In this document: piece by piece, positions 24,307 to 33,989 of the stretch
How positions within the stretch are numbered: the stretch's first letter is position 1
Layout: every line of letters begins with the position of its first letter
Source: an uncultured Eubacteriales bacterium
GTDB taxonomy: Bacteria; Bacillota; Clostridia; Christensenellales; Aristaeellaceae
DNA: 64,000 nt
NCBI GenBank assembly: GCA_900315315.1
Contig: OMYT01000011.1
Location: 62,001-126,000 of the forward strand
Direction: 5' to 3'
The notes under the pieces: generated by a model
Databases searched by the model: none
Told to the model about the DNA's origin: nothing
Seen by the model: only the letters and a program-made list of their open reading frames with translations
Made by a program: the position numbers and the translations under genes

Positions 24307-25750
24307 ACTTCCTCTTCATCCTTATCAAATAGAACCCTTCCATCCCGTCCCGGTATTCCAGCAGCTGAAGTCCGCGGTCCCTTTTTGCCCGGTATTTTTC
24401 GGGAATCGACTTCGGCAGTTCAACCTCTTCAAACTCCGGATGCCGCTGCAGAAAGGCTTCAGCCTGCCGTTCGCTCTCATCCTTAAAAATCGAGCAGGTG
24501 GAGTATACCAGCGTTCCGCCCGGCTTCACATACGCACTGACCGTATCCAGCAGATTTTCCTGCAGTTCTGTCAGTTCCTTCAGGCTTTCCTCTGTCACGC
24601 GAAGTTTCAGGTCCGGTTTCTGCGCCATAAATCCGAGTCCCGTGCATGGTGCGTCAAGCAATACGCCGTCCATGGTTCCGGCTATCTCTTCCCGGTTTTT
24701 CGTCGCGTCCCGGACCATCGGCCGGATGTTCTCCAGTCCGAGTCTCCGCGCCTGCGCCTGGATCAGTTCCGTCCGGTGCTCGTGAATGTCCCATGCCTGG
24801 ATCCGTCCGGTCCCGTTCATCATCTCCGCCATGTAGCAGGTTTTCCCGCCCGGTGCTGCGCAGCAGTCCAGAATCTGCTGCCCGCGCTTCACATCCATGG
24901 CCAGGCTTGCCAGCATACTGCCTCCGCTCTGGATGGAAAAATAGCCCTGTGTATAATCGGCATCCTTCGAGATATCCATCGCGCCGGTGATCTTCCAGGC
25001 ATGCGGTAGTTCACTCTTTTCCTTCTGCCACACTTTTTTGCCCAGCAGCGCTTCAAACCCGGTGTCGTCGGTCTTTGTCAGGTTCGGCCGGAGCAGCCAG
25101 CCCTCATCCTTATTCCTGTACTCCAGGATTTTCTCCGCCTCATCGCCGTAGTCTTCCCGCAGTTTTCGCCAGATCCATCCGGGCACGCTGTAGCGGATGG
25201 AAGCAGCCAGTTCCGGATCCTTTTCCGGATCCGGGAAAACCAGTTCATCTTTCTTCCGGATCAGATTACGAAGAATCCCGTTGCATACACCCTTGAGCCC
25301 CGGCATCCCGTTCTCTGTGCACAACTGGACGCACAGGTTCGTCGCCGCGCTCTCCGGAATCCGGTCCTCCAGCAGAATCTGGCAGGCTCCCAGCCGCAGG
25401 ATGTTCTTCAGCTTAATATCGGTATCAGGCTTCGCCATCACCTGTGCAAGCACATAATCCAGCCAGATCATCCGGTCCAGTGTGTCGTATACCAGCCGCG
25501 ATACCAGCCGCCTGTCAGCGCTGCTCAGTCCGCTGTTTTTCAGCACGGCGTCCAGGGCCAGCGATGCATATGCGCCGTCCTCCGTTACCTGGCGGATAAC
25601 TTTCAGCGCGGCTCTCCGTGCTGCCAGTCCTTCCATCGGAGCAGGCTTTGGAATCAGCCCCGGCTTTCCGTGCGCAGTTGTCTTTTGACTCGGCCCTGAC
25701 TTTCCATATACAGCCGGCCTTCTGCTCATCCCCGGTTTTCGTTCGTTCAT
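24299..25750 (-). CDS. rsmB: 16S rRNA (cytosine967-C5)-methyltransferase
   Basis: RsmB/Sun methyltransferase, 483 residues. It has a NusB-like N-terminal domain ('ARRAALKVIRQVTEDGAYASLALDAVL', about 45-70) and a C-terminal SAM domain with 'ILDCCAAPGGKTCYMAEMM', 'LLDAPCTGLGFM' (catalytic motif IV with PC) and 'LVYSTCSIFKDES' (motif VI with TC). The first 40 residues are a low-complexity basic extension rich in Gly, Pro and Lys. The start overlaps the fmt stop by four bases. Confidence 0.93.
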   Translation of the reverse strand: MNERKPGMSRRPAVYGKSGPSQKTTAHGKPGLIPKPAPMEGLAARRAALKVIRQVTEDGAYASLALDAVLKNSGLSSADRRLVSRLVYDTLDRMIWLDYVLAQVMAKPDTDIKLKNILRLGACQILLEDRIPESAATNLCVQLCTENGMPGLKGVCNGILRNLIRKKDELVFPDPEKDPELAASIRYSVPGWIWRKLREDYGDEAEKILEYRNKDEGWLLRPNLTKTDDTGFEALLGKKVWQKEKSELPHAWKITGAMDISKDADYTQGYFSIQSGGSMLASLAMDVKRGQQILDCCAAPGGKTCYMAEMMNGTGRIQAWDIHEHRTELIQAQARRLGLENIRPMVRDATKNREEIAGTMDGVLLDAPCTGLGFMAQKPDLKLRVTEESLKELTELQENLLDTVSAYVKPGGTLVYSTCSIFKDESERQAEAFLQRHPEFEEVELPKSIPEKYRAKRDRGLQLLEYRDGMEGFYLIRMKRKYD

Positions 25751-26682
25751 TCGATTTCCTCTCTCACCACGCTACCCTTTTGAATCTCGTGTCCTCTCAG
25801 ATAATCCTCTGCCTTCATCTGCTTTCCGCCCGGTGCCTGCAGTTCCAGAATCCGCACCGCGCCGCTTCCGCAGGCGATCACCAGTCCGTTCTTCGGGTCC
25901 GCCCGAAGCACAGTGCCCGGCTCCCCGCTTCCCTCTGTGCAGACCGCACGAAGCAGTTTCAGTCTGCCGTCTTCCCACGGTACAGAGACGCACGGCCAGG
26001 GATTCAGTCCGTTGATTTGTCCGCGGATTTCAGCTGCGTTCATTTTCCAGTCCGGTCTTCCCATCTCTTTGGTCAGCATCGGGTCGTAAGTCATTTCCGC
26101 GTCATTCTGCTTGATCCGTTTCAGCGTTCCGGCTTCCATTTCCCGGATCGTCCGGATCAGCAGTTCTGCCCCGATTATGCTCAGCCGAGAAGTTAGTTCT
26201 CCGCATGTCTCACTTTCTCTGATTGCCGTAGCTTCCTGCAGCAGAATATCACCCGTATCGATCCCGGCATCCATCATCATCGTTGTCACGCCAGCCTCAG
26301 CATCTCCCGTCATAATGGCATACGCGATCGGCGCAGCTCCGCGATGTCTGGGCAGCAGAGAGGCATGCACGTTGATGTTCCCCATCGGAGGAATATCCAG
26401 AATCTCCTGGCTCAGGATCTGCCCGAATGCCGCCGTGACGCACAGGTCCGGTTTCAGACTTCGAAGATCCTCGACACCCGTCTTCCGGATCCGTTCCGGC
26501 TGAAAAACGGGAATCCCCGCCTCTGCAGCAGCCGCTTTCACGGGGCTCGGCGTCATCTTGTTCCCCCGCCCCTTTGGCCGGTCCGGCTGGGTAAATACGC
26601 CGGCAACCTCATATCCTTCGCGGATCAGTGCCTTCAGCGAAGGAACCGCGAAATCAGGGGTACCCATAAAAACAATTCTCAC
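25747..26682 (-). CDS. fmt: Methionyl-tRNA formyltransferase
   Basis: This 311-residue enzyme formylates Met-tRNAi using 10-formyl-THF. It has 'MRIVFMGTPDFAVPSLKAL' at the N-terminus and the formyl-transfer motif 'INVHASLLPRHRGAAPIAYAI' with catalytic Asn and His. 'TTMMMDAGIDTGDIL' and a C-terminal OB-like domain with 'NGLNPWPCVSV' follow. def-fmt-rsmB is a conserved operon order. The start overlaps the def stop by four bases. Confidence 0.95.
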   Translation of the reverse strand: MRIVFMGTPDFAVPSLKALIREGYEVAGVFTQPDRPKGRGNKMTPSPVKAAAAEAGIPVFQPERIRKTGVEDLRSLKPDLCVTAAFGQILSQEILDIPPMGNINVHASLLPRHRGAAPIAYAIMTGDAEAGVTTMMMDAGIDTGDILLQEATAIRESETCGELTSRLSIIGAELLIRTIREMEAGTLKRIKQNDAEMTYDPMLTKEMGRPDWKMNAAEIRGQINGLNPWPCVSVPWEDGRLKLLRAVCTEGSGEPGTVLRADPKNGLVIACGSGAVRILELQAPGGKQMKAEDYLRGHEIQKGSVVREEIE

Positions 26683-27179
26683 TGCGCGTCATCCTCCGGG
26701 ATGTGCCCTTTGATTTCTTCTTCGGTCAGTTCGCGGTCCATCACGTCAATGTACAGTGTTCCGTCCAGATGATCCAGCTCATGGCAGATTGCCCGGGCCT
26801 CGAACCCTTCTGTTTCGAATTCGTATAGGTCGCCTTTCCGGTCCTGATACCTTACCTTGACCTTCATCGGCCGGGTCACGACGCCCTGCCGTCCCGGAAG
26901 GCTCAGGCATCCTTCCCGTCCGGTCTGGCTTCCGTCCCGTTCGAGGATCTCGGGATTCACCAGTTCCAGCAGCCCGCTGTGATCTTCCGTGATATCCACC
27001 ACCGCAACCCGGCGCAGAATCCCTACCTGCGGAGCAGCCAGCCCGACACCTTCCGCTTTGTACATCGTGTCTGCCATATCCTTCAGAAGCACATGCAGCC
27101 GATGGTCAAACTTTTCCTGCGGTTTGCAGTGTTTCCGAAGTGTCTCGTCCCCGATTTCCACAATCTTCCGAATTCCCAT
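26679..27179 (-). CDS. def: Peptide deformylase
   Basis: This 166-residue metalloenzyme removes the N-formyl group. All three motifs are present: 'GVGLAAPQVG', 'EGCLSLPG' with the metal-binding Cys, and 'HELDHLDG' with two metal-binding His and the catalytic Glu. It acts after fmt in the same operon. The gap from priA is 31 bases. Confidence 0.96.
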   Translation of the reverse strand: MGIRKIVEIGDETLRKHCKPQEKFDHRLHVLLKDMADTMYKAEGVGLAAPQVGILRRVAVVDITEDHSGLLELVNPEILERDGSQTGREGCLSLPGRQGVVTRPMKVKVRYQDRKGDLYEFETEGFEARAICHELDHLDGTLYIDVMDRELTEEEIKGHIPEDDAQ

Positions 27180-27210
27180 ACTTATTTCTGACCTTTCTTC
27201 CTCGTCAATA

Positions 27211-29448
27211 CTACATCATTGTTGTCGGATTAACCTCAAACCAAACCTCAGCCTCATCGGAATGTTTCCTCGCCAGTTCTGTCAGGGCGGCAATCATCTC
27301 ATCTGCCTCCCTGCTGACCAGCATCTTCATCAGTATATGCCTTCGGGTCTTCCCCCTCAGCACCTTCACCGATGGTGTGTCGTTCATCAACAACAGCACC
27401 TTCTTCTGCCATTCCGGATGTGCTTCCAGCTGTCCTCTGGCTTGTTTCTCCAGCGCTTCGGCTGTCTTCATGGCCGCTTCTTCCTTCGGGCTTTCCACCA
27501 GAATCCGCGCCAGCAGTGTAAAGGGAGGATACAGTCCGTTCCGCCGTCTCCGGAACTCATCTTCAAAAAAGGAACGGTAATCCTGCATGGCCGCATAACC
27601 GATGATGGGATCCTCCGGCTTGTAAGTCTGGATAATCACCCGTCCCGGCTCCTGCCCGCGTCCGGCCCGGCCGGCCACCTGCGTCAGCAGTTGGAAGGTT
27701 CTCTCCCGGCTCCGATAGTCCGGCAGGTTCAGCGTCATATCCGCCGCCACCACGCCTACCAGAGTCACCCGGGGAAAGTCAAGTCCTTTGGCGATCATCT
27801 GGGTACCGATCAGGATCCTGGCCCGCCCGCTCCGGAACTCTTCCAGGATCTTTCCGTGTCCGTCCTTGCCGGAAGTCGTGTCGTAATCCATCCGCAGCGT
27901 TCGGATGCCGGGAAGCAGTTTTTGTACCTCTTCCTCCACCTTCTGTGTTCCCGCACCGAAGAAACGGATATACCGGCTTCCGCATTCCGGGCATTTTTCC
28001 GGCGGGAGCATGGCTTGCCCGCAATAATGGCAACGCAGCAGTCCGTCCTGCGTGCCGAGGTGATAGGTCATGCTGATGTCGCAGTTTGGGCATTTCACTA
28101 CATATCCGCAGCTTCTGCACGAAACGAAGGAGTTATAGCCCCTTCGGTTCATCAGCAGCATCGCCTGCTCGCCTTTAGCTGCGCATTGCTTCAGTGCTGC
28201 CCTCAGCGCACCGCTGAGCACAGTCCGGTTACCGTTTTCCAGTTCCTCCCGCATGTCGACCAGTTCCACCTCTGGCAGCGGCCTGTCATTCACCCGTCTC
28301 GGCATTTCCAGCAGCATATAGTCGCCGCGCCTGGCCTTGGCAAAGCTGAGCACGCTCGGCGTCGCGCTGGCAAGGATCAGAGTAGCCATCTCCCGCTCGC
28401 ATCGGCTTAAGGCAACTTCCCGCGCGTCGTATCGGGGATGATGGTCGCTGAAGTAAGTGCTCTCATGCTCTTCATCCACGACGATCAGTCCCAGTTCCCT
28501 CACCGGGGAGAAGACCGCGCTCCTCGCGCCGATCACAACCCGCGCGTCCCCCCTGCGGATCCGGCGCCATTCGTCATATCGTTCCCCCGGGCTCAGCCGG
28601 GAATGAATCACTGCCGCTACCGGTCCGAACCGGCCCCGGAACCAGGCAACCATCTGCGGTGTCAGTGCGATCTCCGGTACAAGGATAATTGCGCTTTTCC
28701 CGAGTGTCAGTGTCTTCCGGACCGCTTCCATGAAGACTTCCGTCTTGCCGCTGCCGGTCACGCCGTGAAGCAGGAATCTTCCGCCTTTCCCCTGCAGGGC
28801 CGGGATGATCTCGCTCAGCGCTTCCTCCTGTCCGGGAGTGAGAGTGAATCCCGGGTCTTCCGGTGTTTCAAATACATCCCCGGGCGTGCGCAGACTCTCC
28901 GTCTCACAGATCTCAATGAGTCCGTCCTCGGTAAGCTTTTTCAGTGCTTCAGCCGGATCTTTTACCGATTCTGCAAGTTCTTTGACGCTGATTTCTTTTT
29001 TCTCGGCCAGAATCCGCAAAATCTCGGCGCGTTTCCTGCTGCGCTTTTCCGCTTCGGCAGCAGCTGTCGCTTCTTCCGGTGTAACAGCCAGCCGGACGCT
29101 CCGTTCCGTCTTCACATGAACCCTGCCGCCCCGCATCTGGGCAGGCAGCATCAGCCGCAGCGTTTCCGCCAGCGGGCAGTGGGCTTTCTCAGCCATTTCT
29201 TTCGCCAGTGCCATCAGTTCCGGCGGAATCGCCGCGTAATCCTCCAGCGGGCGGAGAACCTCCCGGATCCTGGATGGCTCCAGGTTGCATTCTTCCGTCA
29301 GTTCAAGCACAATTCCTTCCTTTTCCCGGGGGCCAAAAGGAACTGCGACACGTTGGCCGGGTTCGAAGGTCATCATGTCCGGAATTCGGTAGGTAAAAGG
29401 GCTTGCCACGTTTTCGTGAACGATATCGACAATCACCTGACAATACAC
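27211..29448 (-). CDS. priA: Primosomal replication restart helicase PriA
   Basis: This superfamily 2 helicase of 745 residues restarts stalled forks. The N-terminal 3'-DNA-binding domain begins 'YCQVIVDIVHENVASPFTYRIP'. Helicase motifs include 'LLHGVTGSGKTEVFME' (Walker A), 'LIVVDEEHEST' (DEEH), 'LASATPSVLS', 'GTQMIAKGLDFPRVTLV' and 'QVAGRAGRG'. The zinc-binding Cys pairs run through 'CRSCGYVVKCPNCD', 'CHYCGQ' and 'CPECG'. I chose GTG at 29448 because AAGGAGG lies eight bases upstream; the upstream ATG has no SD. It is the first gene of a long operon with a promoter at 29487-29515. Confidence 0.94.
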   Translation of the reverse strand: MYCQVIVDIVHENVASPFTYRIPDMMTFEPGQRVAVPFGPREKEGIVLELTEECNLEPSRIREVLRPLEDYAAIPPELMALAKEMAEKAHCPLAETLRLMLPAQMRGGRVHVKTERSVRLAVTPEEATAAAEAEKRSRKRAEILRILAEKKEISVKELAESVKDPAEALKKLTEDGLIEICETESLRTPGDVFETPEDPGFTLTPGQEEALSEIIPALQGKGGRFLLHGVTGSGKTEVFMEAVRKTLTLGKSAIILVPEIALTPQMVAWFRGRFGPVAAVIHSRLSPGERYDEWRRIRRGDARVVIGARSAVFSPVRELGLIVVDEEHESTYFSDHHPRYDAREVALSRCEREMATLILASATPSVLSFAKARRGDYMLLEMPRRVNDRPLPEVELVDMREELENGNRTVLSGALRAALKQCAAKGEQAMLLMNRRGYNSFVSCRSCGYVVKCPNCDISMTYHLGTQDGLLRCHYCGQAMLPPEKCPECGSRYIRFFGAGTQKVEEEVQKLLPGIRTLRMDYDTTSGKDGHGKILEEFRSGRARILIGTQMIAKGLDFPRVTLVGVVAADMTLNLPDYRSRERTFQLLTQVAGRAGRGQEPGRVIIQTYKPEDPIIGYAAMQDYRSFFEDEFRRRRNGLYPPFTLLARILVESPKEEAAMKTAEALEKQARGQLEAHPEWQKKVLLLMNDTPSVKVLRGKTRRHILMKMLVSREADEMIAALTELARKHSDEAEVWFEVNPTTMM

Positions 29449-29486
29449 TCTTTCCCCTCCTTTCCGGGCATAATATACCAAATTTA

Positions 29487-29515
29487 ATTATACCGTTTTC
29501 GCCATCAGGATACAA
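29487..29515 (-). promoter_or_regulatory. Promoter of priA-def-fmt operon
   Basis: TTGTAT, a 17-base spacer and TATAAT on the minus strand, about 40 bases upstream of the priA GTG. It probably drives the chain of overlapping genes from priA to rpe. It sits directly downstream of the TRAP-gene terminator. Confidence 0.8.
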
Positions 29516-29518
29516 GCA

Positions 29519-29545
29519 CAAAAAAACCGCGCCATAGCGCGGTTC
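29519..29545 (-). terminator. Strong terminator after the TRAP permease gene
   Basis: AACCGCGC and GCGCGGTT form an eight-base-pair stem with loop TATG, followed on the minus strand by seven T. It ends the TRAP transcript just before the priA promoter. A fragment resembling half of the dispersed element (GATCGGAAAGCTCCC) lies at 29564-29578, beside the permease stop. Confidence 0.92.
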
Positions 29546-29577
29546 AATAGGTAAAGTTGATTTGATCGGAAAGCTCC

Positions 29578-31632
29578 CTAATTTTTACTTTTATTCCCGA
29601 ATCTTCTCCAGAGCATGACTGCACCGACCAGCGCAATGCCGAAAATATCTGTCTCGGTTCCGGGATAGATCAAAAGCAGTCCGCCCGCTATGGAAATGAT
29701 TCGCTTACAGATTCCGGCGATGCGGCCGCTGCCGCTTCTTTCACCGGTCTCGAATCCGCTCAGTCCATAGCAAACGCCGTACATACCGATAATGGAAGTA
29801 ATCGTGATCAGCACCACTTCATACCAGGTCGTGTTGACTAGCAGCATATCCGGACTCAGTGCGAAGACAAACGGAATAATGAATCCGGCAATAGCCAGTC
29901 TCGTCGCGTTCACACCTGTCTTCATCGGGCTGCCGCCGGAAATAGCCGATCCGGCATAGGCAGCCAGCGCCACAGGTGGCGTGATGTCCGCCACGATACC
30001 GTAGTAGAACACGAAGAAATGCGCGCAGATCATCGGTACGCCCATCTGGATCAGGATCGGAGCGCAAGTGGAAGCCATGATGCAGTAGGTTGCCGTGGTT
30101 GGAATGCCCATGCCTAGGATAATGCAGCAGATCATCGTCAGGAACAAACCAAGGAAGAGTTTGCCCTGGGAGATCGTCACGATGGCATTGATCACCGTCG
30201 ACGCAAGTCCTGTCACCGTCAGGCATCCGACAATCAGGCCGGCGATACCGCAGGCCACTGCCACGGAGATACAGCTGCGTCCGCCGTTTTCCAGCGCTTC
30301 AAAAATATGAACCAGCCGGAACTGCTGGGCGTTCACCTTTTCGGCTTCCGCCTGGGTGTTCGGGTCTCCCTCGCGGGCCATCTTCAGCACTTTCCGCATC
30401 CGCAGATAGTTGGAAACCACACCGACCACGATCGTCGCAATGATCGACCATGCAGCCGCAGATTGCATTGTCATCGTCTGGGAGCAGACCAGGTAAATCA
30501 GAATTGCCAGCGGCAGCAGCAGATAGCTTTCCTTCAGCAATTCCTTCAGCCTCGGCAGCTGGTCCCGGCTCAGGCCCTTCAGTCCGAGGCGTTTTGCTTC
30601 CAGATGCACGGAAAGGAATACACCCAGGAAGTACAGGCAGGCCGGCAGGATCGCCCGGGTAATGATGTCGGAATACGGTACGCCAAGATAGTCAGCCATC
30701 AGGAAGGCCGCCGCGCCCATGATCGGTGGCATAATCTGCCCGCCGGTGGAGGCGGCCGCTTCCACGGCACCGGAGAAGTTCTTGTCATATCCGGTCTTCT
30801 TCATCATCGGGATCGTAATCGATCCGGTGGTCACCGTGTTGCCCACTGAAGATCCGGAAACCATGCCGCACAGGGCGGAAGAAACGACTGCGACCTTCGC
30901 TGGGCCGCCCGAATAGCGTCCGGTCAGTCCGTTCGCCAGTTCAATAAAGTAGGTGGAAATACCTGTTTTTTCCAGGAATGCCCCGAAGATGATAAATACT
31001 ACGATATACTTGGAGCATACGTTGATCGGCGTCGAAAGGATACCGTTCTCGTTGTAGAACAGCTCGTGCACGATCTTCGCCAGCATCTTCCCGTCCTTCA
31101 CATACCAGAAGATCGTGTATGCCAGGAATGCTCCTGCAACACAAAGGATCGGCAGGCCGACGCTTCTGCGACACAGTTCCGCAAGCACGATCAGCCCGAT
31201 AATACCGGCAATAATATACACAGGATCCTGCAGTTTCGCCTTCATTCCGGTATTCAACAGCGTGTTTGCGTTGAACGTATAGTAGAAAAAGGATGCGGCG
31301 CCCAGCACCATCAGCAGGATATCGTACCATGGCATGTAGTTGACCTGCATCTTTCCCTTCTTGGCGGGATAAGTCAGGTAACCCATCACGATCACCAGTC
31401 CCAGGAAAGAACTGAGCCGAACCTGCTCCAGAAAATTGGCAAAAAGGGTAACGTAAATGCAGAACAGGGAAAACAGCGCCAGAATGATCCCGACAACCGT
31501 TTTTGGCCAGCCTTCCCAGATGCGCGTGTTGCTCTCCCGGTCATATTTGCGCATGATCTCGTCTACATTCGCTGCAACATTCTGCTCCTCGTTCACCGCT
31601 TCGGGGATCTGCTCTTTATCTTTGTTACTCAC
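29578..31632 (-). CDS. TRAP transporter fused permease (TAXI type)
   Basis: This 684-residue polytopic protein fuses the 4TM and 12TM TRAP permease parts, as in TAXI-TRAP systems. After a hydrophilic N-terminus of about 40 residues, many hydrophobic segments follow. Diagnostic blocks include 'GMVSGSSVGNTVTTGSITIPMMKKTGYDKNFSGAVEAAASTGGQIMPPIMGAAAFLMADYLG' and 'GMGIPTTATYCIMASTCAPILI'. It should import an organic anion driven by an ion gradient with the receptor encoded upstream. GTG at 31632 is preferred (GAGGAG eight bases upstream); a GTG three codons earlier is too close. A terminator lies between receptor and permease. Confidence 0.92.
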   Translation of the reverse strand: MSNKDKEQIPEAVNEEQNVAANVDEIMRKYDRESNTRIWEGWPKTVVGIILALFSLFCIYVTLFANFLEQVRLSSFLGLVIVMGYLTYPAKKGKMQVNYMPWYDILLMVLGAASFFYYTFNANTLLNTGMKAKLQDPVYIIAGIIGLIVLAELCRRSVGLPILCVAGAFLAYTIFWYVKDGKMLAKIVHELFYNENGILSTPINVCSKYIVVFIIFGAFLEKTGISTYFIELANGLTGRYSGGPAKVAVVSSALCGMVSGSSVGNTVTTGSITIPMMKKTGYDKNFSGAVEAAASTGGQIMPPIMGAAAFLMADYLGVPYSDIITRAILPACLYFLGVFLSVHLEAKRLGLKGLSRDQLPRLKELLKESYLLLPLAILIYLVCSQTMTMQSAAAWSIIATIVVGVVSNYLRMRKVLKMAREGDPNTQAEAEKVNAQQFRLVHIFEALENGGRSCISVAVACGIAGLIVGCLTVTGLASTVINAIVTISQGKLFLGLFLTMICCIILGMGIPTTATYCIMASTCAPILIQMGVPMICAHFFVFYYGIVADITPPVALAAYAGSAISGGSPMKTGVNATRLAIAGFIIPFVFALSPDMLLVNTTWYEVVLITITSIIGMYGVCYGLSGFETGERSGSGRIAGICKRIISIAGGLLLIYPGTETDIFGIALVGAVMLWRRFGNKSKN

Positions 31633-31665
31633 AGACGGCACTCCTCATCATCCATACTCATAAAC

Positions 31666-31708
31666 AAAAAAAGGAATCGGGAATCCGCGTCATCAACGCG
31701 GATTCCCG
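31666..31708 (-). terminator. Intra-operon terminator between TAXI receptor and permease
   Basis: A 13-base-pair stem (CGGGAATCCGCGT with ACGCGGATTCCCG) is followed on the minus strand by ATTCC and seven T. It starts ten bases beyond the receptor stop. Partial readthrough would give more receptor than permease. Confidence 0.9.
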
Positions 31709-31717
31709 GTCATACCC

Positions 31718-32668
31718 TTACTTGGTTTCCACAGTGATGCCCTGCTCGGCGAAGTACTTCGCGGCGCCGGCATGATAAGGCAGACCGCAGCTAGAGGCAT
31801 AGGCCAGATCAAGATCAGCGCCCTTGGCATGCGCTTCGGTGATGGCGTCCTTGCCTTCGAATATCGTCCTCACAATCGTATAGGCCTGTTCGTCGCTTAC
31901 CTGTCCATTGGCAATGATCGTGGCCTTAACACCCACGGTCACAACATCTGCATCCTGATTCTTATAGGTGCCAGCGGGAATGAGGCTCTCGGCATACACG
32001 GGAGAGATCTCCTGCAGCTTCTTCACGTGCTCCTCATCCAGGGAGACCAGATAGGTATCCTTGCTGGTGGCCAGGTCGGTCACAGCAGGGGTCGGAGCAC
32101 CGGCGACGACGAATGCCGCGTCGATCTTTCCGTCCTTCAGGGCTTCGGCGGAATCGCCGAAGGAGAGGTACTGCGGGTTAATATCCGCTTCGGTCATGTC
32201 ATAGGCAGCCAGGAAGTCCATTGCGTTGAAATACACGCCGGATCCGGAAGAACCGATGGAAACATTCTTGCCCTTCAGGTCCGCAACGCTCTTGATGTCG
32301 GGGTTGCAGGTAACCAGCTGTACGGTCTCGGTGTAGAGAGCGGCCAGCGCGGTGAAGGAATCCACAGGCTTGCCTTCGTAGCGCTCGAAACGGATGCCGT
32401 TCAGCGCATAGTTGGCAACGTCGTTCTGCACAAAGCCCAACTGCGCGTCTTCGATATCCAGTGCATCAATGTTGTCCGCGGAACCGGTGCCGGCCACAGC
32501 CGTCACGGATACGTCGGAATTATTGCTGACATAGTTGGCCAGCACAGTACCATAGGCAAAGTAGGTGCCTGCGGTTCCGCCGGTGGTGAAGGTCAGTCCG
32601 TCGGCCAGCGCGGTCGTCATGGCGAAAACCATAACCAGGCTCAGCAGCAATGCAATCAGTTTCTTCAT
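31718..32668 (-). CDS. TAXI-family TRAP solute-binding protein
   Basis: This exported receptor of 316 residues has a classic signal peptide (MKKLIALLLSLVMVFAMTTALA, cleavage near residue 22). 'LTFTTGGTAGTYFAYGTVLANYV' and 'AGTGSADNIDAL' are TAXI-family N-terminal features, and 'KNVSIGSSGSGVYFNAMDFLAAY' is the ligand-domain hinge region. No lipobox Cys is present, so it may be soluble outside the membrane or tethered by the uncleaved signal. The ligand cannot be read from the sequence; relatives bind glutamate or other carboxylates. GGAGG precedes the ATG. Confidence 0.92.
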   Translation of the reverse strand: MKKLIALLLSLVMVFAMTTALADGLTFTTGGTAGTYFAYGTVLANYVSNNSDVSVTAVAGTGSADNIDALDIEDAQLGFVQNDVANYALNGIRFERYEGKPVDSFTALAALYTETVQLVTCNPDIKSVADLKGKNVSIGSSGSGVYFNAMDFLAAYDMTEADINPQYLSFGDSAEALKDGKIDAAFVVAGAPTPAVTDLATSKDTYLVSLDEEHVKKLQEISPVYAESLIPAGTYKNQDADVVTVGVKATIIANGQVSDEQAYTIVRTIFEGKDAITEAHAKGADLDLAYASSCGLPYHAGAAKYFAEQGITVETK

Positions 32669-32790
32669 GTTTGTTCATCCTCCGTAAAAGTAGTCAGAAA
32701 CATTCTTCTGTTATTAATATGATACAACATTTTACGCTTTTTCTGTGTCTTTTTCGTGTTTTACTTTCAGAAAGTCATATTTATCGTTAT

Positions 32791-33945
32791 TTACCGTTTG
32801 AACATATTACGTAGATCTTTCACAATCTCTCCGATGATCTTCACCGTCTCGTCAATCTCTTCTTCCGTCGTATGAATCCCTGTCGTCAGTCTCAGGCTGC
32901 TTTTCGCTTCTTTTTCTGTCAGCCCAATTGCCTTCAGCACATGGCTGACCTCCCGGCTTCCCGCAGTACATGCACTGCCGGCGGAAGCGGCGATCCCGGC
33001 CAGGTCCAGCCGCAGCAGCAGCGCCTCTCCGTCAATTCCTTCAAAACAAAGGCTGCAGTTGTTCGGCAGGCGGTCTCTCATCGCTCCGTTGATCGCCGCA
33101 CCCGGCACAGCAGAGAGAATCCCCTCCGTCAGCCGGTCCCTCATCCGGCACATATGTTTCGCGTTCTGTTCGAGGTTTTCACCGGCCATTGCAATCGCTT
33201 TACCGAGTCCGGCAATTCCAGGCACGTTTTCGGTTCCCGCCCGCAGCCCTCTCTCCTGTTCTCCGCCACCAATCAGCGGGCTCAGCCGTGTTCCTTCCCG
33301 GATATACAGGGCGCCGACTCCTTTAGGTCCGTAAAACTTATGGGCGCTCAGGCTCAGCAGATCGCACCCGGTTTCCTGTACATTGACTGGTAAGGAGCCG
33401 GCCGCCTGAACCGCGTCCGTATGAAAAACAATCCCGTTTTCTCTGCAGATTCTTCCGATCTCGCTGACGGGTTCGATCGTCCCGATCTCGTTGTTCGCCG
33501 TCATCACGCTGACAAGGATTGTATCCTGCCGGACCGCCTTCCGGATATCCTCGGGATCAATTTTCCCCTCCCGGTCAGGTGAAACAAACGTGACCTCATA
33601 GCCTTCCTGCTGCAGTTGTTTGCATGGATTCAGCACCGCATGATGTTCGATTTTGGTGGTAATAATATGTTTTCCTTTGTCTTTCAATGCGCGGGCTGTC
33701 CCGCGGATCGCCATGTTGTCGCTCTCGCTCCCGCCGGAGGTAAAACAAATCTCCTGCGGCTGCGCGCCGATTGCTTCCGCTGCAGCTTTCCGGGCATCCT
33801 CAACGGCCCGCCGCGCTTCCCGCCCGGTAGCATATACGGCGGAAGCATTCCCCCAGCATTCAGAGAAATAAGGCATCATCGCCTCCAGAACTTCCCCTGC
33901 CAAAGGCGTTGTAGCCGCATGATCCAGATAGATCCTGTTTTTCAT
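32791..33945 (-). CDS. Cysteine desulfurase (IscS/NifS-like)
   Basis: This class V PLP enzyme of 384 residues releases sulfur from cysteine for Fe-S clusters or thio-tRNA. It has 'IYLDHAATTPLAGEVLEAM', the PLP loop 'CFTSGGSESDNMAIRG', 'FHTDAVQAAG', the Schiff-base Lys in 'LLSLSAHKFYGPKG', and the persulfide Cys loop 'SAGSACTAGSREVSHVL'. The short Cys loop fits the IscS/NifS group. No iscU or thiI is adjacent, so the sulfur acceptor is unknown. The SD is weak (AAAGAG). Confidence 0.92.
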   Translation of the reverse strand: MKNRIYLDHAATTPLAGEVLEAMMPYFSECWGNASAVYATGREARRAVEDARKAAAEAIGAQPQEICFTSGGSESDNMAIRGTARALKDKGKHIITTKIEHHAVLNPCKQLQQEGYEVTFVSPDREGKIDPEDIRKAVRQDTILVSVMTANNEIGTIEPVSEIGRICRENGIVFHTDAVQAAGSLPVNVQETGCDLLSLSAHKFYGPKGVGALYIREGTRLSPLIGGGEQERGLRAGTENVPGIAGLGKAIAMAGENLEQNAKHMCRMRDRLTEGILSAVPGAAINGAMRDRLPNNCSLCFEGIDGEALLLRLDLAGIAASAGSACTAGSREVSHVLKAIGLTEKEAKSSLRLTTGIHTTEEEIDETVKIIGEIVKDLRNMFKR

Positions 33946-33989
33946 TTACTCTTTTCTCGTTTTCATAATATCGTTTTTCCGCTTGAAAG

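Noticed and set aside
28130..28150. CCGAAGGGGC on the minus strand inside priA
   Set aside because: Part of the conserved NRRGY coding motif; the second half of the dispersed element is absent.
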